Source: Thalassotalea sp.
GTDB taxonomy: Bacteria > Pseudomonadota > Gammaproteobacteria > Enterobacterales > Alteromonadaceae
Assembly: GCA_022448425.1 (NCBI GenBank)
Contig: JAKVCY010000014.1
Span: 1 to 64,000, forward strand
Length of the DNA: 64,000 nucleotides
Direction: 5' to 3'
Shown here: piece by piece, positions 17,326 through 24,823 of the stretch
Numbering within the stretch: the stretch's first letter is position 1
Layout of the letters: every line of letters begins with the position of its first letter
Translations under genes and position numbers: made by a program
Notes under the pieces: model-generated
Databases searched by the model: none
What the model saw: only the letters and a program-made list of their open reading frames with translations
What the model was told of the DNA's origin: nothing

Positions 17326-19800
17326 TTAGTCACAAGGTTTTAGGTGCCAAATGTTCTCTACATAATCACGAATCGAGCGATCAGAATTAAACTTACCCAT
17401 TAGTGCGGTGTTGAGAATTGCCATTTTTGCCCAACGCGCCTTGTCTTTGTACGCTAGATCTAACGCTTGCTGGCTCTCAACATATGACTCAAAGTCTGCG
17501 AGCGCTAAATAAGGGTCGCCTCCGTCAAGCACACTGTGCTTAAGGGCTGATAACTCATGCGGGTGTCCGGGTGTGAAAAAGTCAGAATCAAGCCAGTCCA
17601 AAATTTTACGAAGTTCCTCATTTTTCTCATAAAATTCGAACGGGTTGTAGCCGTTAGCACGGATTGCCTTGACCTCTTCTACGGTATTGCCGAAGATGAA
17701 AATATTGTCGTCACCCACTTCTTCGGCAATCTCAATATTCGCGCCATCAAGGGTACCAATTGTTATTGCACCATTGAGAGCGAGCTTCATATTGCCAGTG
17801 CCAGAGGCTTCTTTACCTGCGGTAGATATTTGCTCAGAAACATCAGCGGCAGGAATTATTTTTTCTGCAAGCGTAACGCGGTAATTGGGTAAAAAGACGA
17901 CCTTCAACTTATCTTGAATGGTGGTGTCATTATTAATTTTTTCCGCCACTTTGTTGATGGCATAAATAATTTCTTTGGCGAGGTGGTAACCCGGTGCAGC
18001 CTTGGCACCGAAAATAAACACGCGAGGATGAATCGGTAAATCTGGATTCTCCAACAAGCGATTATAAAGTGCGAGAATATGCAAAAAGTTGAGGTGCTGA
18101 CGCTTATATTCGTGCAGACGTTTTATTTGCACATCAAAGATGGCATCAGGGCTAACGGTAACACCTGTTAGCTCGAGAATATCTTTAGCTAGTACCACTT
18201 TATTCTCACGCTTAATTGCCATAAATGCTTGTTGGAAACCAGTGTCATTTGCCATGTCACTTAATTGAGTTAGGCTTGCCAAATCTTTCGGCCAATCTTG
18301 CGAAATGTGTTGAGAAATCAAGGCTGATAGTTTTGGATTACAGGCTTTCAACCAGCGGCGTGGAGTGATCCCATTGGTGACGTTGGTGAGCTTATCAGGC
18401 CACAACGCATTAAATTCTGGGAAAAGGTCTGATTTGACTAGCTTCGAATGAATTTCAGCTACGCCATTGACCTTATGGGCAGTGACAACACATAAGTGCG
18501 CCATGCGTACCATGCGCTCTGCACCTTCTTCGATAATAGAAAGTTTGGCGCGCATTTGAAAGTCATGTGGCCATTTTACGTTAACCTGCTTATTCAAAAA
18601 GTCTTCATTGATGTGATAAAGAATTTCTAAATGGCGAGGTAATACTCGCTCAAATAACTTAGTTGACCATTTCTCTAATGCTTCTGGCAGCAAGGTATGA
18701 TTGGTGTAGGCGAAGACTGACTGACAAAGTGCCCAAGCGTCATCCCATGACATTTGATAGTCATCAAGCAAAATACGTTGCAGCTCAAGGATAGCGATTG
18801 TTGGGTGGGTATCGTTAAGTTGTATGACGGTATCTTTGGCGAACGCTTGCCAGTCAACGCCGTGAGTTGCTTGATGACGAGCAATGATGTCTTGTATTGA
18901 ACACGCACAGAAAAAATATTGCTGAATAAATCTCAACTCTTTACCTGCGTCATGTTCATCGTTCGGGTAGAGCACTTTAGACACAGATTCAGCGTATACG
19001 TTGTTATGATGTGCACTTAAATAATCACCGCGATTAAATAAATCCCAATCGAAAGGTTTAAGTGCTTTACCCTCCCATAATCTCAGCACATTGACCGTAT
19101 TGGAGTTGTAACCAACAATCGCGATATCCCAAGGGATGCCTTTGAAAGTTACACCGGGATACCAGAGTGATTTTACAGTACCGTCTTCTTCAGTTTGATG
19201 CTCGACATGGCCATACAGTGGCACGAGCTTAGCCGATTCAGGGCGACAAATTTCCCAAGGACTGCCAAATTCTCGCCATAAGTCTGGCTTTTCAACTTGT
19301 CGACAGTTTTTGAAGCTTTGTTTGAATAACCCGTGTTGGTAATGAATACCGTAGCCAGTCGCTGGGTAATCTAAGGTCGCAAGTGAATCCAAAAAACATG
19401 CAGCAAGGCGACCCAAACCGCCGTTGCCCAATGCGAGATCAGCCCCTTGTTCACACAAATCAGCCAACTCGACGCCAAATGGCTGTAGCGCTTTTTCAAC
19501 GACATCATATAAATCTAAGTTATGCAGGTTGTTCGATAGCATGCGCCCCATTAAATATTCGAGTGATAGGTAGTTAACACTTCTAACACCTGATTGCAGC
19601 TGGCGGGCACGTGTTGTTTGTAATTTACTGATGATAACGTCGTTTATGGCTAAGCTAGTGGCTTGCCAATAGGCGTTGTGGTCGCTTTCAAATACGCTGT
19701 TTGCGTCGGTACGAGCTGCAACAGTATCGCCTTGGAGGAATTGCAGATGATAAGAAATGCGCTGTGTTAACTCGTTAACTGAGATATTGGAATTAGCCAT
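17326..19800 (-). CDS. glgP: Glycogen/maltodextrin phosphorylase
   Basis: 824 residues, GT35. It releases glucose-1-phosphate from chain ends. The pyridoxal-phosphate lysine motif is present as EASGTGNMKLALNG followed by AITIGTLDGAN, and the N-terminal VNYLSLEYLMGR and GNGGLGRLAACFLDS motifs are intact. The sequence does not separate GlgP from MalP substrate preference; the glgB-glgX neighbours favour glycogen, while malQ and the operators point also to maltodextrin. It is the first gene of the leftward series, transcribed from the 329-bp interval that it shares with the divergent alpha-glucosidase gene. Confidence 0.93.
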   Translation of the reverse strand: MANSNISVNELTQRISYHLQFLQGDTVAARTDANSVFESDHNAYWQATSLAINDVIISKLQTTRARQLQSGVRSVNYLSLEYLMGRMLSNNLHNLDLYDVVEKALQPFGVELADLCEQGADLALGNGGLGRLAACFLDSLATLDYPATGYGIHYQHGLFKQSFKNCRQVEKPDLWREFGSPWEICRPESAKLVPLYGHVEHQTEEDGTVKSLWYPGVTFKGIPWDIAIVGYNSNTVNVLRLWEGKALKPFDWDLFNRGDYLSAHHNNVYAESVSKVLYPNDEHDAGKELRFIQQYFFCACSIQDIIARHQATHGVDWQAFAKDTVIQLNDTHPTIAILELQRILLDDYQMSWDDAWALCQSVFAYTNHTLLPEALEKWSTKLFERVLPRHLEILYHINEDFLNKQVNVKWPHDFQMRAKLSIIEEGAERMVRMAHLCVVTAHKVNGVAEIHSKLVKSDLFPEFNALWPDKLTNVTNGITPRRWLKACNPKLSALISQHISQDWPKDLASLTQLSDMANDTGFQQAFMAIKRENKVVLAKDILELTGVTVSPDAIFDVQIKRLHEYKRQHLNFLHILALYNRLLENPDLPIHPRVFIFGAKAAPGYHLAKEIIYAINKVAEKINNDTTIQDKLKVVFLPNYRVTLAEKIIPAADVSEQISTAGKEASGTGNMKLALNGAITIGTLDGANIEIAEEVGDDNIFIFGNTVEEVKAIRANGYNPFEFYEKNEELRKILDWLDSDFFTPGHPHELSALKHSVLDGGDPYLALADFESYVESQQALDLAYKDKARWAKMAILNTALMGKFNSDRSIRDYVENIWHLKPCD

Positions 19801-19944
19801 AATAGGTTCTTCATTAAGATTACCGATTAATCGTCCTTAACTGCTAATTCAACTGCTTTTATGAATAAAAGGACGTTCTTGCATCTATTCTACAATCATT
19901 AGTATTACAGAATTATGCCTTCCAGTAATTATGCAACAAATAAT

Positions 19945-19958
19945 TGCATACGTATGTA
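19945..19958. promoter_or_regulatory. Putative MalR/LacI-type operator, glgP side
   Basis: TGCATACGTATGTA has one mismatch to the palindrome. It lies 145 bp upstream of glgP and 40 bp (centre to centre) from a second, perfect copy. Paired operators between divergent genes suit joint control of both directions. Confidence 0.65.
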
Positions 19959-19984
19959 CGCTTTAATTTATTTCATCTATTTCA

Positions 19985-19998
19985 TGCATACGTATGCA
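19985..19998. promoter_or_regulatory. Perfect 14-bp palindromic operator, alpha-glucosidase side
   Basis: TGCATACGTATGCA is fully symmetrical with a central CG, typical of LacI-family operators. It is the best of the five copies in the window. It lies 132 bp before the alpha-glucosidase start, within the divergent promoter region. Confidence 0.75.
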
Positions 19999-20129
19999 GG
20001 TATGTTGCACATTCAGACCTCGACTTTTATGCTGACGCTAACCTATGACACAATTAGATTGTTGCATCTTTAACCAAGCATTCGGGGGAGAAAGTTTGGC
20101 ATAAAAGCGAGCAACAACACGGGATATTC

Positions 20130-21770
20130 ATGCAACAACAACCATGGTGGCGCGGTGCCGTCATCTATCAAATTTACCCACGTAGCTTTATGGATGCTAA
20201 CAATGATGGTATCGGCGATATCGCCGGTATTATTCAAAAGCTTCCGTACATTAAAAGTTTAGGTGTGGATGCAATCTGGATCTCACCATTCTTTAAATCG
20301 CCAATGAAAGATTTTGGCTACGACATCAGTGACTACCGTGATGTAGACCCGATGTTCGGGAACATGGCTGATTTTGATGAGTTGATGACGCATGCTAAGT
20401 CGATGGATGTAAAAGTGATTATCGACCAAGTGTTAAGTCACACTTCAGATCAGCACCCTTGGTTTACTGAAAGTCGTGAAAGCAGAGATAACCCGAAAGC
20501 AGATTGGTACGTATGGGCTGACGCTAAAGAAGATGGTTCGCCGCCGAATAATTGGTTATCAATTTTTGGTGGTGTTGCATGGCAGTGGGAACCACGCCGT
20601 CAGCAGTATTACTTACATAACTTCTTAACAGAGCAACCAGATCTAAACTTCCATAATCCAGAAGTAAGAGAACACGTTCTAGACAACGTAGAGTATTGGT
20701 TGAAGAAAGGTGTAGACGGTTTCCGTTTAGATGCAATTAACTTCTGTTTCCATGACAAAGAGCTGCGTGACAATCCTGCGAAACCGCCTGAGAAACGTCA
20801 AGGTCGTGGTTTTAGTGAAGACAATCCGTATGCATTCCAGTACCACTACTTTAACAACACACAACCTGAAAATGTCGGCTTTATGGAAGACATTCGTGCA
20901 CTCATGGATAAGTACCCAAGCGTAGTCACGTTAGGTGAGATTTCTTCTGAAGATTCACTACTTACCATGTCGCAATACACGAAAGGTGATAAGCGTTTAC
21001 ACATGGCGTACAGCTTTGAGTTGCTGACAGAAGACTCATCACCTCAGTACATTCGTCAAACGATTGAAGAGTTAGAAGCTAATCTATCAGATGGCTGGCC
21101 GTGTTGGGCGATTGGTAACCATGACGTACAGCGCGTTGCGACACGTTGGAATAAAGTGGATAAATCAACTGCAAACCCTGCGCAAGTTAAGATGTTTAAT
21201 GCTATGTTAGCTTCGCTGCGTGGCAGTATTTGTAGTTACCAAGGTGAAGAGCTTGGGTTGGTTGAAGCTGAAATTGCGTTTGAGCAACTTCAAGACCCAT
21301 ACGGGATCACTTTCTGGCCAAACTTCAAAGGCCGTGACGGTTGTCGTACACCTATGCCATGGGAAAGTGACGCGAAACAAGGCGGTTTCTCTGAAGGTGA
21401 TGACACTTGGTTACCTGTAGTTGAACCGCACAAGGCACATGCAGTTGCAGTACAAGAAGCTGATGCCAATTCACCATTAGCACATTACAGAACGTTTATG
21501 CATTGGCGTAAAACACAACCTGTAATCATGTATGGTGACATTGAATTCTTAGATGCACCTGAAGATGTTTTATTGGTTGTTAGAAGTTATGAAGGACAGT
21601 CAGTATTAGCGGCTTTCAACTTCTCAGATAAGCCTCAGCAAGTTCATTTAAGTGCTAACATGACTTTATCTGCATTAGATGGACATGGCTTCGAAGCGAC
21701 TGACATTAACGGTCAAGAACTTACATTAGAAGGTTTCCAAGCAGCATTTTTCGACTGCAAGGTAAAGTAG
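20130..21770 (+). CDS. Alpha-glucosidase (GH13, subfamily 23-like)
   Basis: 546 residues without a signal peptide, so probably cytoplasmic. It begins with WWRGAVIYQIYPRSFMDAN, typical of GH13 exo-glucosidases. Catalytic residues: D201 in VDGFRLDAINF, E270 in VVTLGEISSED and D332 in AIGNHDVQR. It would hydrolyse maltose and short maltodextrins, feeding glucose into glycolysis. Its start follows ACGGGA. It is divergent from glgP with shared operators. The last ~50 codons recur, with a 73-bp deletion, at 24538-24690, and this copy ends in CKVK whereas the downstream partial copy would end in CKVNG, so DNA was added directly after this gene. Confidence 0.92.
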   Translation: MQQQPWWRGAVIYQIYPRSFMDANNDGIGDIAGIIQKLPYIKSLGVDAIWISPFFKSPMKDFGYDISDYRDVDPMFGNMADFDELMTHAKSMDVKVIIDQVLSHTSDQHPWFTESRESRDNPKADWYVWADAKEDGSPPNNWLSIFGGVAWQWEPRRQQYYLHNFLTEQPDLNFHNPEVREHVLDNVEYWLKKGVDGFRLDAINFCFHDKELRDNPAKPPEKRQGRGFSEDNPYAFQYHYFNNTQPENVGFMEDIRALMDKYPSVVTLGEISSEDSLLTMSQYTKGDKRLHMAYSFELLTEDSSPQYIRQTIEELEANLSDGWPCWAIGNHDVQRVATRWNKVDKSTANPAQVKMFNAMLASLRGSICSYQGEELGLVEAEIAFEQLQDPYGITFWPNFKGRDGCRTPMPWESDAKQGGFSEGDDTWLPVVEPHKAHAVAVQEADANSPLAHYRTFMHWRKTQPVIMYGDIEFLDAPEDVLLVVRSYEGQSVLAAFNFSDKPQQVHLSANMTLSALDGHGFEATDINGQELTLEGFQAAFFDCKVK

Positions 21771-21903
21771 GATCTGCTGCGATAAGGGAAAATATTCTTT
21801 TTTAAGAAGCCAATACTAAATCAAAGGTGTAAGCAGTAAATCCTAACTTCTTGCACCTTTATGTTGTAGTGTATGGGAAATAGAAATAACTCACCACTAC
21901 CCC

Positions 21904-22095
21904 CTAATTATTCGCTCTATTTTTTGAGAGTGTATCTAGCACTTTACTAACCAAAAAAAATACCAAAACAAAAATAGATATGTCTATTATAAAGTCAGCA
22001 ACTCCGCTGTCTTTCGAAAGTGAAAAATCAAAAAGAAAATAAGTTGTTCTAGTTATTATGTAAGTAATTAAAATTTTAATTAGTAAATTATTCAT
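21904..22095 (-). CDS. Small two-helix membrane protein, candidate microcin immunity
   Basis: 63 residues with two hydrophobic helices (LIKILITYIITRTTYFLFDF and DFIIDISIFVLVFFLVSKVL) and a short charged tail. I recognise no family. It lies 52 bp downstream of a double-glycine peptide gene on the same strand, the usual place and size for a class II microcin/bacteriocin immunity protein. That role is an inference from position only. Confidence 0.5.
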   Translation of the reverse strand: MNNLLIKILITYIITRTTYFLFDFSLSKDSGVADFIIDISIFVLVFFLVSKVLDTLSKNRANN

Positions 22096-22147
22096 GATAT
22101 TCCCTGTGAAAAGGAAGATGTGACTCTTCCTTCAAATTAGTTTAGCC

Positions 22148-22342
22148 TTAAAGGGTTCCGAATCCGGCTCCTGCGGGCGGCATTTCGGGATTACTTCTCC
22201 AACCATTCTCGACTGACTCAATTAAATGATCATTATAGCTTTCTAAAGCATAGTCTATAGCGTGCCCAATCGCCCAGCCAGCAACGTACTGCCAGTATCC
22301 ACCATTTATTGCTTCAATTTCATTTACGTTTAATTCACGCAT
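22148..22342 (-). CDS. Double-glycine-leader peptide 1 (microcin-like precursor)
   Basis: 64 residues: leader MRELNVNEIEAINGG, then a 49-residue core (YWQYVAGWAIGHAIDYALES, ending in PPAGAGFGTL). The leader is of the class II microcin type (compare MccV MRTLTLNELDSVSGG), cut after GG by a C39-peptidase ABC transporter such as that at 28190-30385. The core starts aromatic and hydrophobic and turns polar. It is followed by a small membrane protein. Upstream, an 8-codon open frame with a good AAGGAG overlaps its start codon (ATGCGTGA). Confidence 0.75.
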   Translation of the reverse strand: MRELNVNEIEAINGGYWQYVAGWAIGHAIDYALESYNDHLIESVENGWRSNPEMPPAGAGFGTL

Positions 22343-22421
22343 TAGCTTTGGAGTGACTCATTGTTTGACTCCTTTTTATGCTCAGTTTCATGTACAAGCC
22401 CAAGTTACTGTTTTAATTAGA

Positions 22422-22467
22422 GCAAAGTGGTGAGAATGAGACGCATCTGTAACCGCCCCCTTTTACT
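22422..22467. repeat. 46-bp direct repeat, copy 1
   Basis: Contains GTGAGAATGAGACGCATCTG followed by a C-run and TTTTACT. It differs at a few bases from copies 2 and 3. It lies upstream (minus-strand sense) of double-glycine peptide 1. Confidence 0.8.
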
Positions 22468-22473
22468 CGCTGA

Positions 22474-22519
22474 ACAAAGTAGTGAGAATGAGACGCATCT
22501 GTCACCGCCCCCTTTTACT
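22474..22519. repeat. 46-bp direct repeat, copy 2
   Basis: Adjacent to copy 1 with a 6-bp gap. It differs from copy 3 (24482-24527) at one base in the C-run. Confidence 0.85.
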
Positions 22520-22721
22520 CCTGTCCTTTTACTCTCACGGCATGAAATTGAAATCAATCCAGCGTCCCGCAAAAAGTACGTAAGAGTTCGAAGTTATATG
22601 AGCAATAATCGTGTAACTGGTGTTTGCTGTCTTTAGTCTCACGACTCCCAAAAGCAAACTGTAAATTAGGAGCAAAATCACCTGTTTCTTACTGGGGCTA
22701 ATTCCATTGCTCCGATGCACG

Positions 22722-23120
22722 TTATGTATACCTTCTTATCATGATAAACGAGAAAGCTAGAGAAAAACAAAAGCACCCAAAAAACAATAACCATAAATTT
22801 ATTTGACCTAAATATAGGGTAAATACCGCTATAGTAGCTAAAGAAAAAGTACTAACTATAAACATAGATAGAAGCGACTTATCTGTTTGCTCTGTAACAA
22901 TTTTTTGATCTCTAAACAAAAATGCTAACAGCTTTAAAAAAGGAAGTTTTGAAAAATCCTTTTCTAGTTTCGTACCTCCTTCAAACTGATATAACCGCGC
23001 TGATACTAATATCGCAAGTAAAGCGAAAAACACTGAAACTGTCATTGAATCCTTACTTGCAGAAATATAGGAAAGATTCATTGAGAAGGCTATGTACAAA
23101 TAAACATTCAATTTTGTCAT
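22722..23120 (-). CDS. Multi-pass membrane protein of the peptide locus
   Basis: 132 residues with about four hydrophobic segments (LYIAFSMNLSYISA; MTVSVFFALLAILVSARLY; LLSMFIVSTFSLATIAVFTLYL; LWLLFFGCFCFSLAFSFIM) separated by a charged cytoplasmic-type loop (EKDFSKLPFLK, FRDQKIVTEQTDKS). I do not recognise the family. It lies between a broken peptide-like remnant (upstream) and peptide 1 (downstream), so a self-protection or accessory role is possible but unproven. The start follows AGAGAT. Confidence 0.5.
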   Translation of the reverse strand: MTKLNVYLYIAFSMNLSYISASKDSMTVSVFFALLAILVSARLYQFEGGTKLEKDFSKLPFLKLLAFLFRDQKIVTEQTDKSLLSMFIVSTFSLATIAVFTLYLGQINLWLLFFGCFCFSLAFSFIMIRRYT

Positions 23121-23171
23121 TTTATTTATCTCTAAAAATGGCTCTTTGATAAAACAAAGAGCCAGAGTGGA

Positions 23172-23282
23172 TTAAGATTGTTTAGCTTCGATTTGAACCA
23201 TAACACTGTCAATACCGCCAACAACAGCACCTACTACTCCGAAAATGTGATGTCCTTTTGCTGAAACGTTTTTTATCGGCTT
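23172..23282 (-). pseudogene. Remnant of a double-glycine peptide core
   Basis: The minus strand reads KGHHIFGVVGAVVGGIDSV and MVQIEAKQS to a stop, a Gly/Val-rich hydrophobic stretch like microcin cores. No leader is in frame: a TGA closes the frame two codons before the Pro at 23277-23279, and a different frame is open upstream (MKADKKRFSK). It looks like a core whose leader was lost by recombination or frameshift. Confidence 0.4.
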
Positions 23283-23421
23283 TCATTGTCATGAACCTTG
23301 CTCGTTTAAGTTCCATCAAAGACAGCATATGATGGAAAACCCAAAAAGCTGTGTGGTCAGACAATGTTGGGAAAATTAGTCTTTGGTTACAAATTATTCG
23401 AGTCTGACTTTGCCCTGAGGT

Positions 23422-23580
23422 TTAGTGCTTTTCACTAGCTTCTTTTGTTGATGCTTTATTATCACTATGTGCCTCCTTGAATCCCTGATATATACCACCA
23501 ACGGCAATGAATAAAATAATAACCAAAAAAAAGTAGCCTAGCTTCTTAGCTACTCTAAGATAAGATTTTTCTGATTTCAT
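23422..23580 (-). CDS. Small single-helix membrane protein
   Basis: 52 residues from ATG 23580, which follows GAGGG at a 5-base spacing; the open frame upstream to 23610 lacks such a site. A basic N-terminus (MKSEKSYLRVAKKLG), one helix (YFFLVIILFIAVGGI), then a polar tail YQGFKEAHSDNKAS. The helix-tail junction (GGIYQGFKEAHSDN) resembles the C-terminus of peptide 3 (GGIAAGYMEAHESDD), suggesting common descent or molecular mimicry by an immunity protein. It lies 50 bp after peptide 2. Confidence 0.5.
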   Translation of the reverse strand: MKSEKSYLRVAKKLGYFFLVIILFIAVGGIYQGFKEAHSDNKASTKEASEKH

Positions 23581-23630
23581 ATATCCCTCACAAATAATAG
23601 GGAGTAACAACCCCCTATTAACAAGTTAAT

Positions 23631-23804
23631 CTAATGTTCGTCACACACTACTTCGTGAATAAGTGCTCCAATTGCTTTCAGTCCTTCCCAGGCTTTATCA
23701 AGGGTTTCTGAAGTAACATCAGCCCAATTTCTCCCTGTGGTTGTTTCACTGCTATCGGAACCACCAACAACTATCTGTGTTTCTTCTAATGTAAGTAGTT
23801 TCAT
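23631..23804 (-). CDS. Double-glycine-leader peptide 2 (divergent leader)
   Basis: 57 residues; too short for a 60-codon cutoff. Leader MKLLTLEETQIVVGG, core SDSSETTTGRNWADVTSETL continuing through KAWEGLKAIGALIHEVVCDEH. The leader keeps the LTLEE..VxGG pattern of C39 substrates but differs from the MREL type of the other peptides. The core is acidic and has one cysteine near its end. AAAGGA precedes the ATG by 10 bases. It follows the peptide 3 stop by only 17 bp, so the two are probably one transcript and could act as a pair. Confidence 0.65.
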   Translation of the reverse strand: MKLLTLEETQIVVGGSDSSETTTGRNWADVTSETLDKAWEGLKAIGALIHEVVCDEH

Positions 23805-23821
23805 TCGATGTTTTTCCTTTC

Positions 23822-24004
23822 TTAATCGTCGGACTCATGTGCTTCCATGTAACCCGCAGCTATTCCACCAGCGATAAGTATAACGCCAACTACTACTGCC
23901 GCTGGGTGCGCTATACGAACTAGTGCCTGACCAGCAGCTTTAGCAGCTCCAGCCGCGCTGCCACCGTTTACAACTTCAATTTCATTTACGCTTAATTCAC
24001 GCAT
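23822..24004 (-). CDS. Double-glycine-leader peptide 3 (Ala/Gly-rich, microcin V-like)
   Basis: 60 residues: leader MRELSVNEIEVVNGG, then an Ala/Gly/Val-rich core (SAAGAAKAAGQALVRIAHPA, VVVGVILIAGGIAAGYMEAH) with an acidic end. Such hydrophobic glycine-rich cores are typical of membrane-active class II microcins. The start follows AAGGAGATAAACA, identical to that of peptide 5. The 5' flank is a near-copy of the peptide 5 flank, while the mature cores differ. Confidence 0.75.
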   Translation of the reverse strand: MRELSVNEIEVVNGGSAAGAAKAAGQALVRIAHPAAVVVGVILIAGGIAAGYMEAHESDD

Positions 24005-24440
24005 TGTTTATCTCCTTATTACCGACCATTAATGTTGTTTAGTAGGTCGGGTTATTGATTTACTCTCTTTAATCCTGCAAAGAGAGGGTTGTTTAAGCTA
24101 AATTGAGCTGTTCTCGCTAAAGGTTACTCAATTCAGCTTTTTCGTGCACAGTGAACGTTAAAATTCGCTGTGCAAGAACCATAGAAAGCTAAAGCTATTA
24201 AGAAGCTTTCTGATAGTTTTCTTTTAGCTGGGCTAGCAGTTGATTCAGGAAGTCGTAATTACTACTAAAAGTACTGCCTAGTGTGGAAGCGAACTGAGCA
24301 AAGCCCATGGTATAGCCAAATCCAAACTGACTTGTACCGGCTTGAGTCTGCTGAAATTTTCTCCAGCTAGCTTCGCCTCGCTCTAGTAGGCCGCCATTAA
24401 CTTGTTCCATTTCATTTGTGTTTAATTCACGCATTAGCTT
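24002..24440. repeat. Tandem-duplicated two-peptide module, distal copy
   Basis: From the start of peptide 3 back through the spacer and the whole of peptide 4, this stretch is nearly identical to 25663-26101 (start of peptide 5 through peptide 6). The repeat period is about 1661 bp. The similarity stops just outside: the core of peptide 3 differs from that of peptide 5, and the DNA before peptide 4 differs from that before peptide 6. Confidence 0.9.
24198..24434 (-). CDS. Double-glycine-leader peptide 4 (paralogue of peptide 6)
   Basis: 78 residues from ATG 24434 (the open frame extends to 24506 but the leader starts here). Leader MRELNTNEMEQVNGG; core begins LLERGEASWRKFQQTQAG, then FGFGYTMGFAQFASTLGS and a polar helix ending KENYQKAS. 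It differs from peptide 6 at only about eight positions. The core is amphipathic, not glycine-zipper-like, so it may be the partner of the adjacent Ala/Gly-rich peptide 3. Its SD lies in a short palindrome GGAGTCACTCC, which could reduce translation. Confidence 0.72.
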   Translation of the reverse strand: MRELNTNEMEQVNGGLLERGEASWRKFQQTQAGTSQFGFGYTMGFAQFASTLGSTFSSNYDFLNQLLAQLKENYQKAS

Positions 24441-24481
24441 TGGAGTGACTCCTTTTATGCTTAGTTTCACGTACAAGCCGA

Positions 24482-24527
24482 ACAAAGTAGTGAGAATGAG
24501 ACGCATCTGTCACCGACCCCTTTTACT
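24482..24527. repeat. 46-bp direct repeat, copy 3
   Basis: Nearly identical to the copy at 22474-22519. It again lies just upstream (minus-strand sense) of a double-glycine peptide gene and immediately before the partial alpha-glucosidase copy. Confidence 0.85.
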
Positions 24528-24537
24528 TTCTTTTACT

Positions 24538-24690
24538 TTGAATTCTTAGATGCACCTGAAGATGTTTTATTGGTTGTGCTAACATGACTTTATCTGCATT
24601 AGATGGACATGGCTTCGAAGCGACAGACATTAACGGTCAAGAACTTACATTAGCAGGCTTCCAAGCAGCATTTTTCGACTGCAAGGTAAA
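24538..24690 (+). pseudogene. Deleted copy of the alpha-glucosidase 3' end
   Basis: 24538-24577 matches 21541-21580 and the rest matches 21654-21766 with a few substitutions; the 73 bp between are missing. It ends GACTGCAAGGTAAA then TGGCTAA, coding DCKVNG-stop, compared with DCKVK-stop in the intact gene. A good terminator follows at 24797. The segment may be the original end of the gene, displaced by insertion of 21771-24537, or a scar of a duplication. Confidence 0.85.
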
Positions 24691-24796
24691 TGGCTAAGAG
24701 CTGTGATTTAATTCAGTTAATTAGTCTATGTAGCAATAGGCTAAGTTAGATTGAGTTACGTATCCTGAAGCTCAAGTGCAAAAGTTTGAAAGTATT

Positions 24797-24823
24797 AAAA
24801 GGCGCCTAGTTGGCGTCTTTTTT
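24797..24823 (+). terminator. Terminator downstream of the displaced alpha-glucosidase end
   Basis: AAAGGCGCC, loop TAGTT, GGCGTCTTT plus further T residues. It probably once ended the alpha-glucosidase transcript. It overlaps the last codons of the oppositely oriented small membrane gene at 24806. Confidence 0.75.

Larger units (their letters stand above)
22343..22721. other. Repeat-rich interval upstream of peptide 1
   Basis: This interval has no credible gene. It contains two of the three 46-bp direct repeats (22422-22467 and 22474-22519), an SD-like AAAAAGGAG before an 8-codon open frame ending in the peptide 1 start, and 160 bp of low-information sequence. Two open frames here (22427-22636 plus, 22535-22720 minus) have no recognisable features. 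Confidence 0.5.

Noticed and set aside
10435-19800. Presence of glgC/glgA in the glycogen cluster.
   Set aside because: All large frames are accounted for by malQ, glgX, glgB and glgP; no ADP-glucose pyrophosphorylase or glycogen synthase sequence was found in the window.
22422-22450. Fur-box-like GTGAGAATGAGA in the 46-bp repeats, which would fit iron control of microcins.
   Set aside because: The match to the 7-1-7 inverted Fur consensus is poor and not palindromic.
22427-22720. Two open frames of 61-69 codons around the 46-bp repeats.
   Set aside because: They are built from repeat sequence and lack ribosome-binding sites or recognisable leaders; no double-glycine motif.
22422-24527. A CRISPR-like array from the 46-bp repeats.
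   Set aside because: Only three copies with irregular spacing (6 bp and about 2 kb), no cas genes; not CRISPR.
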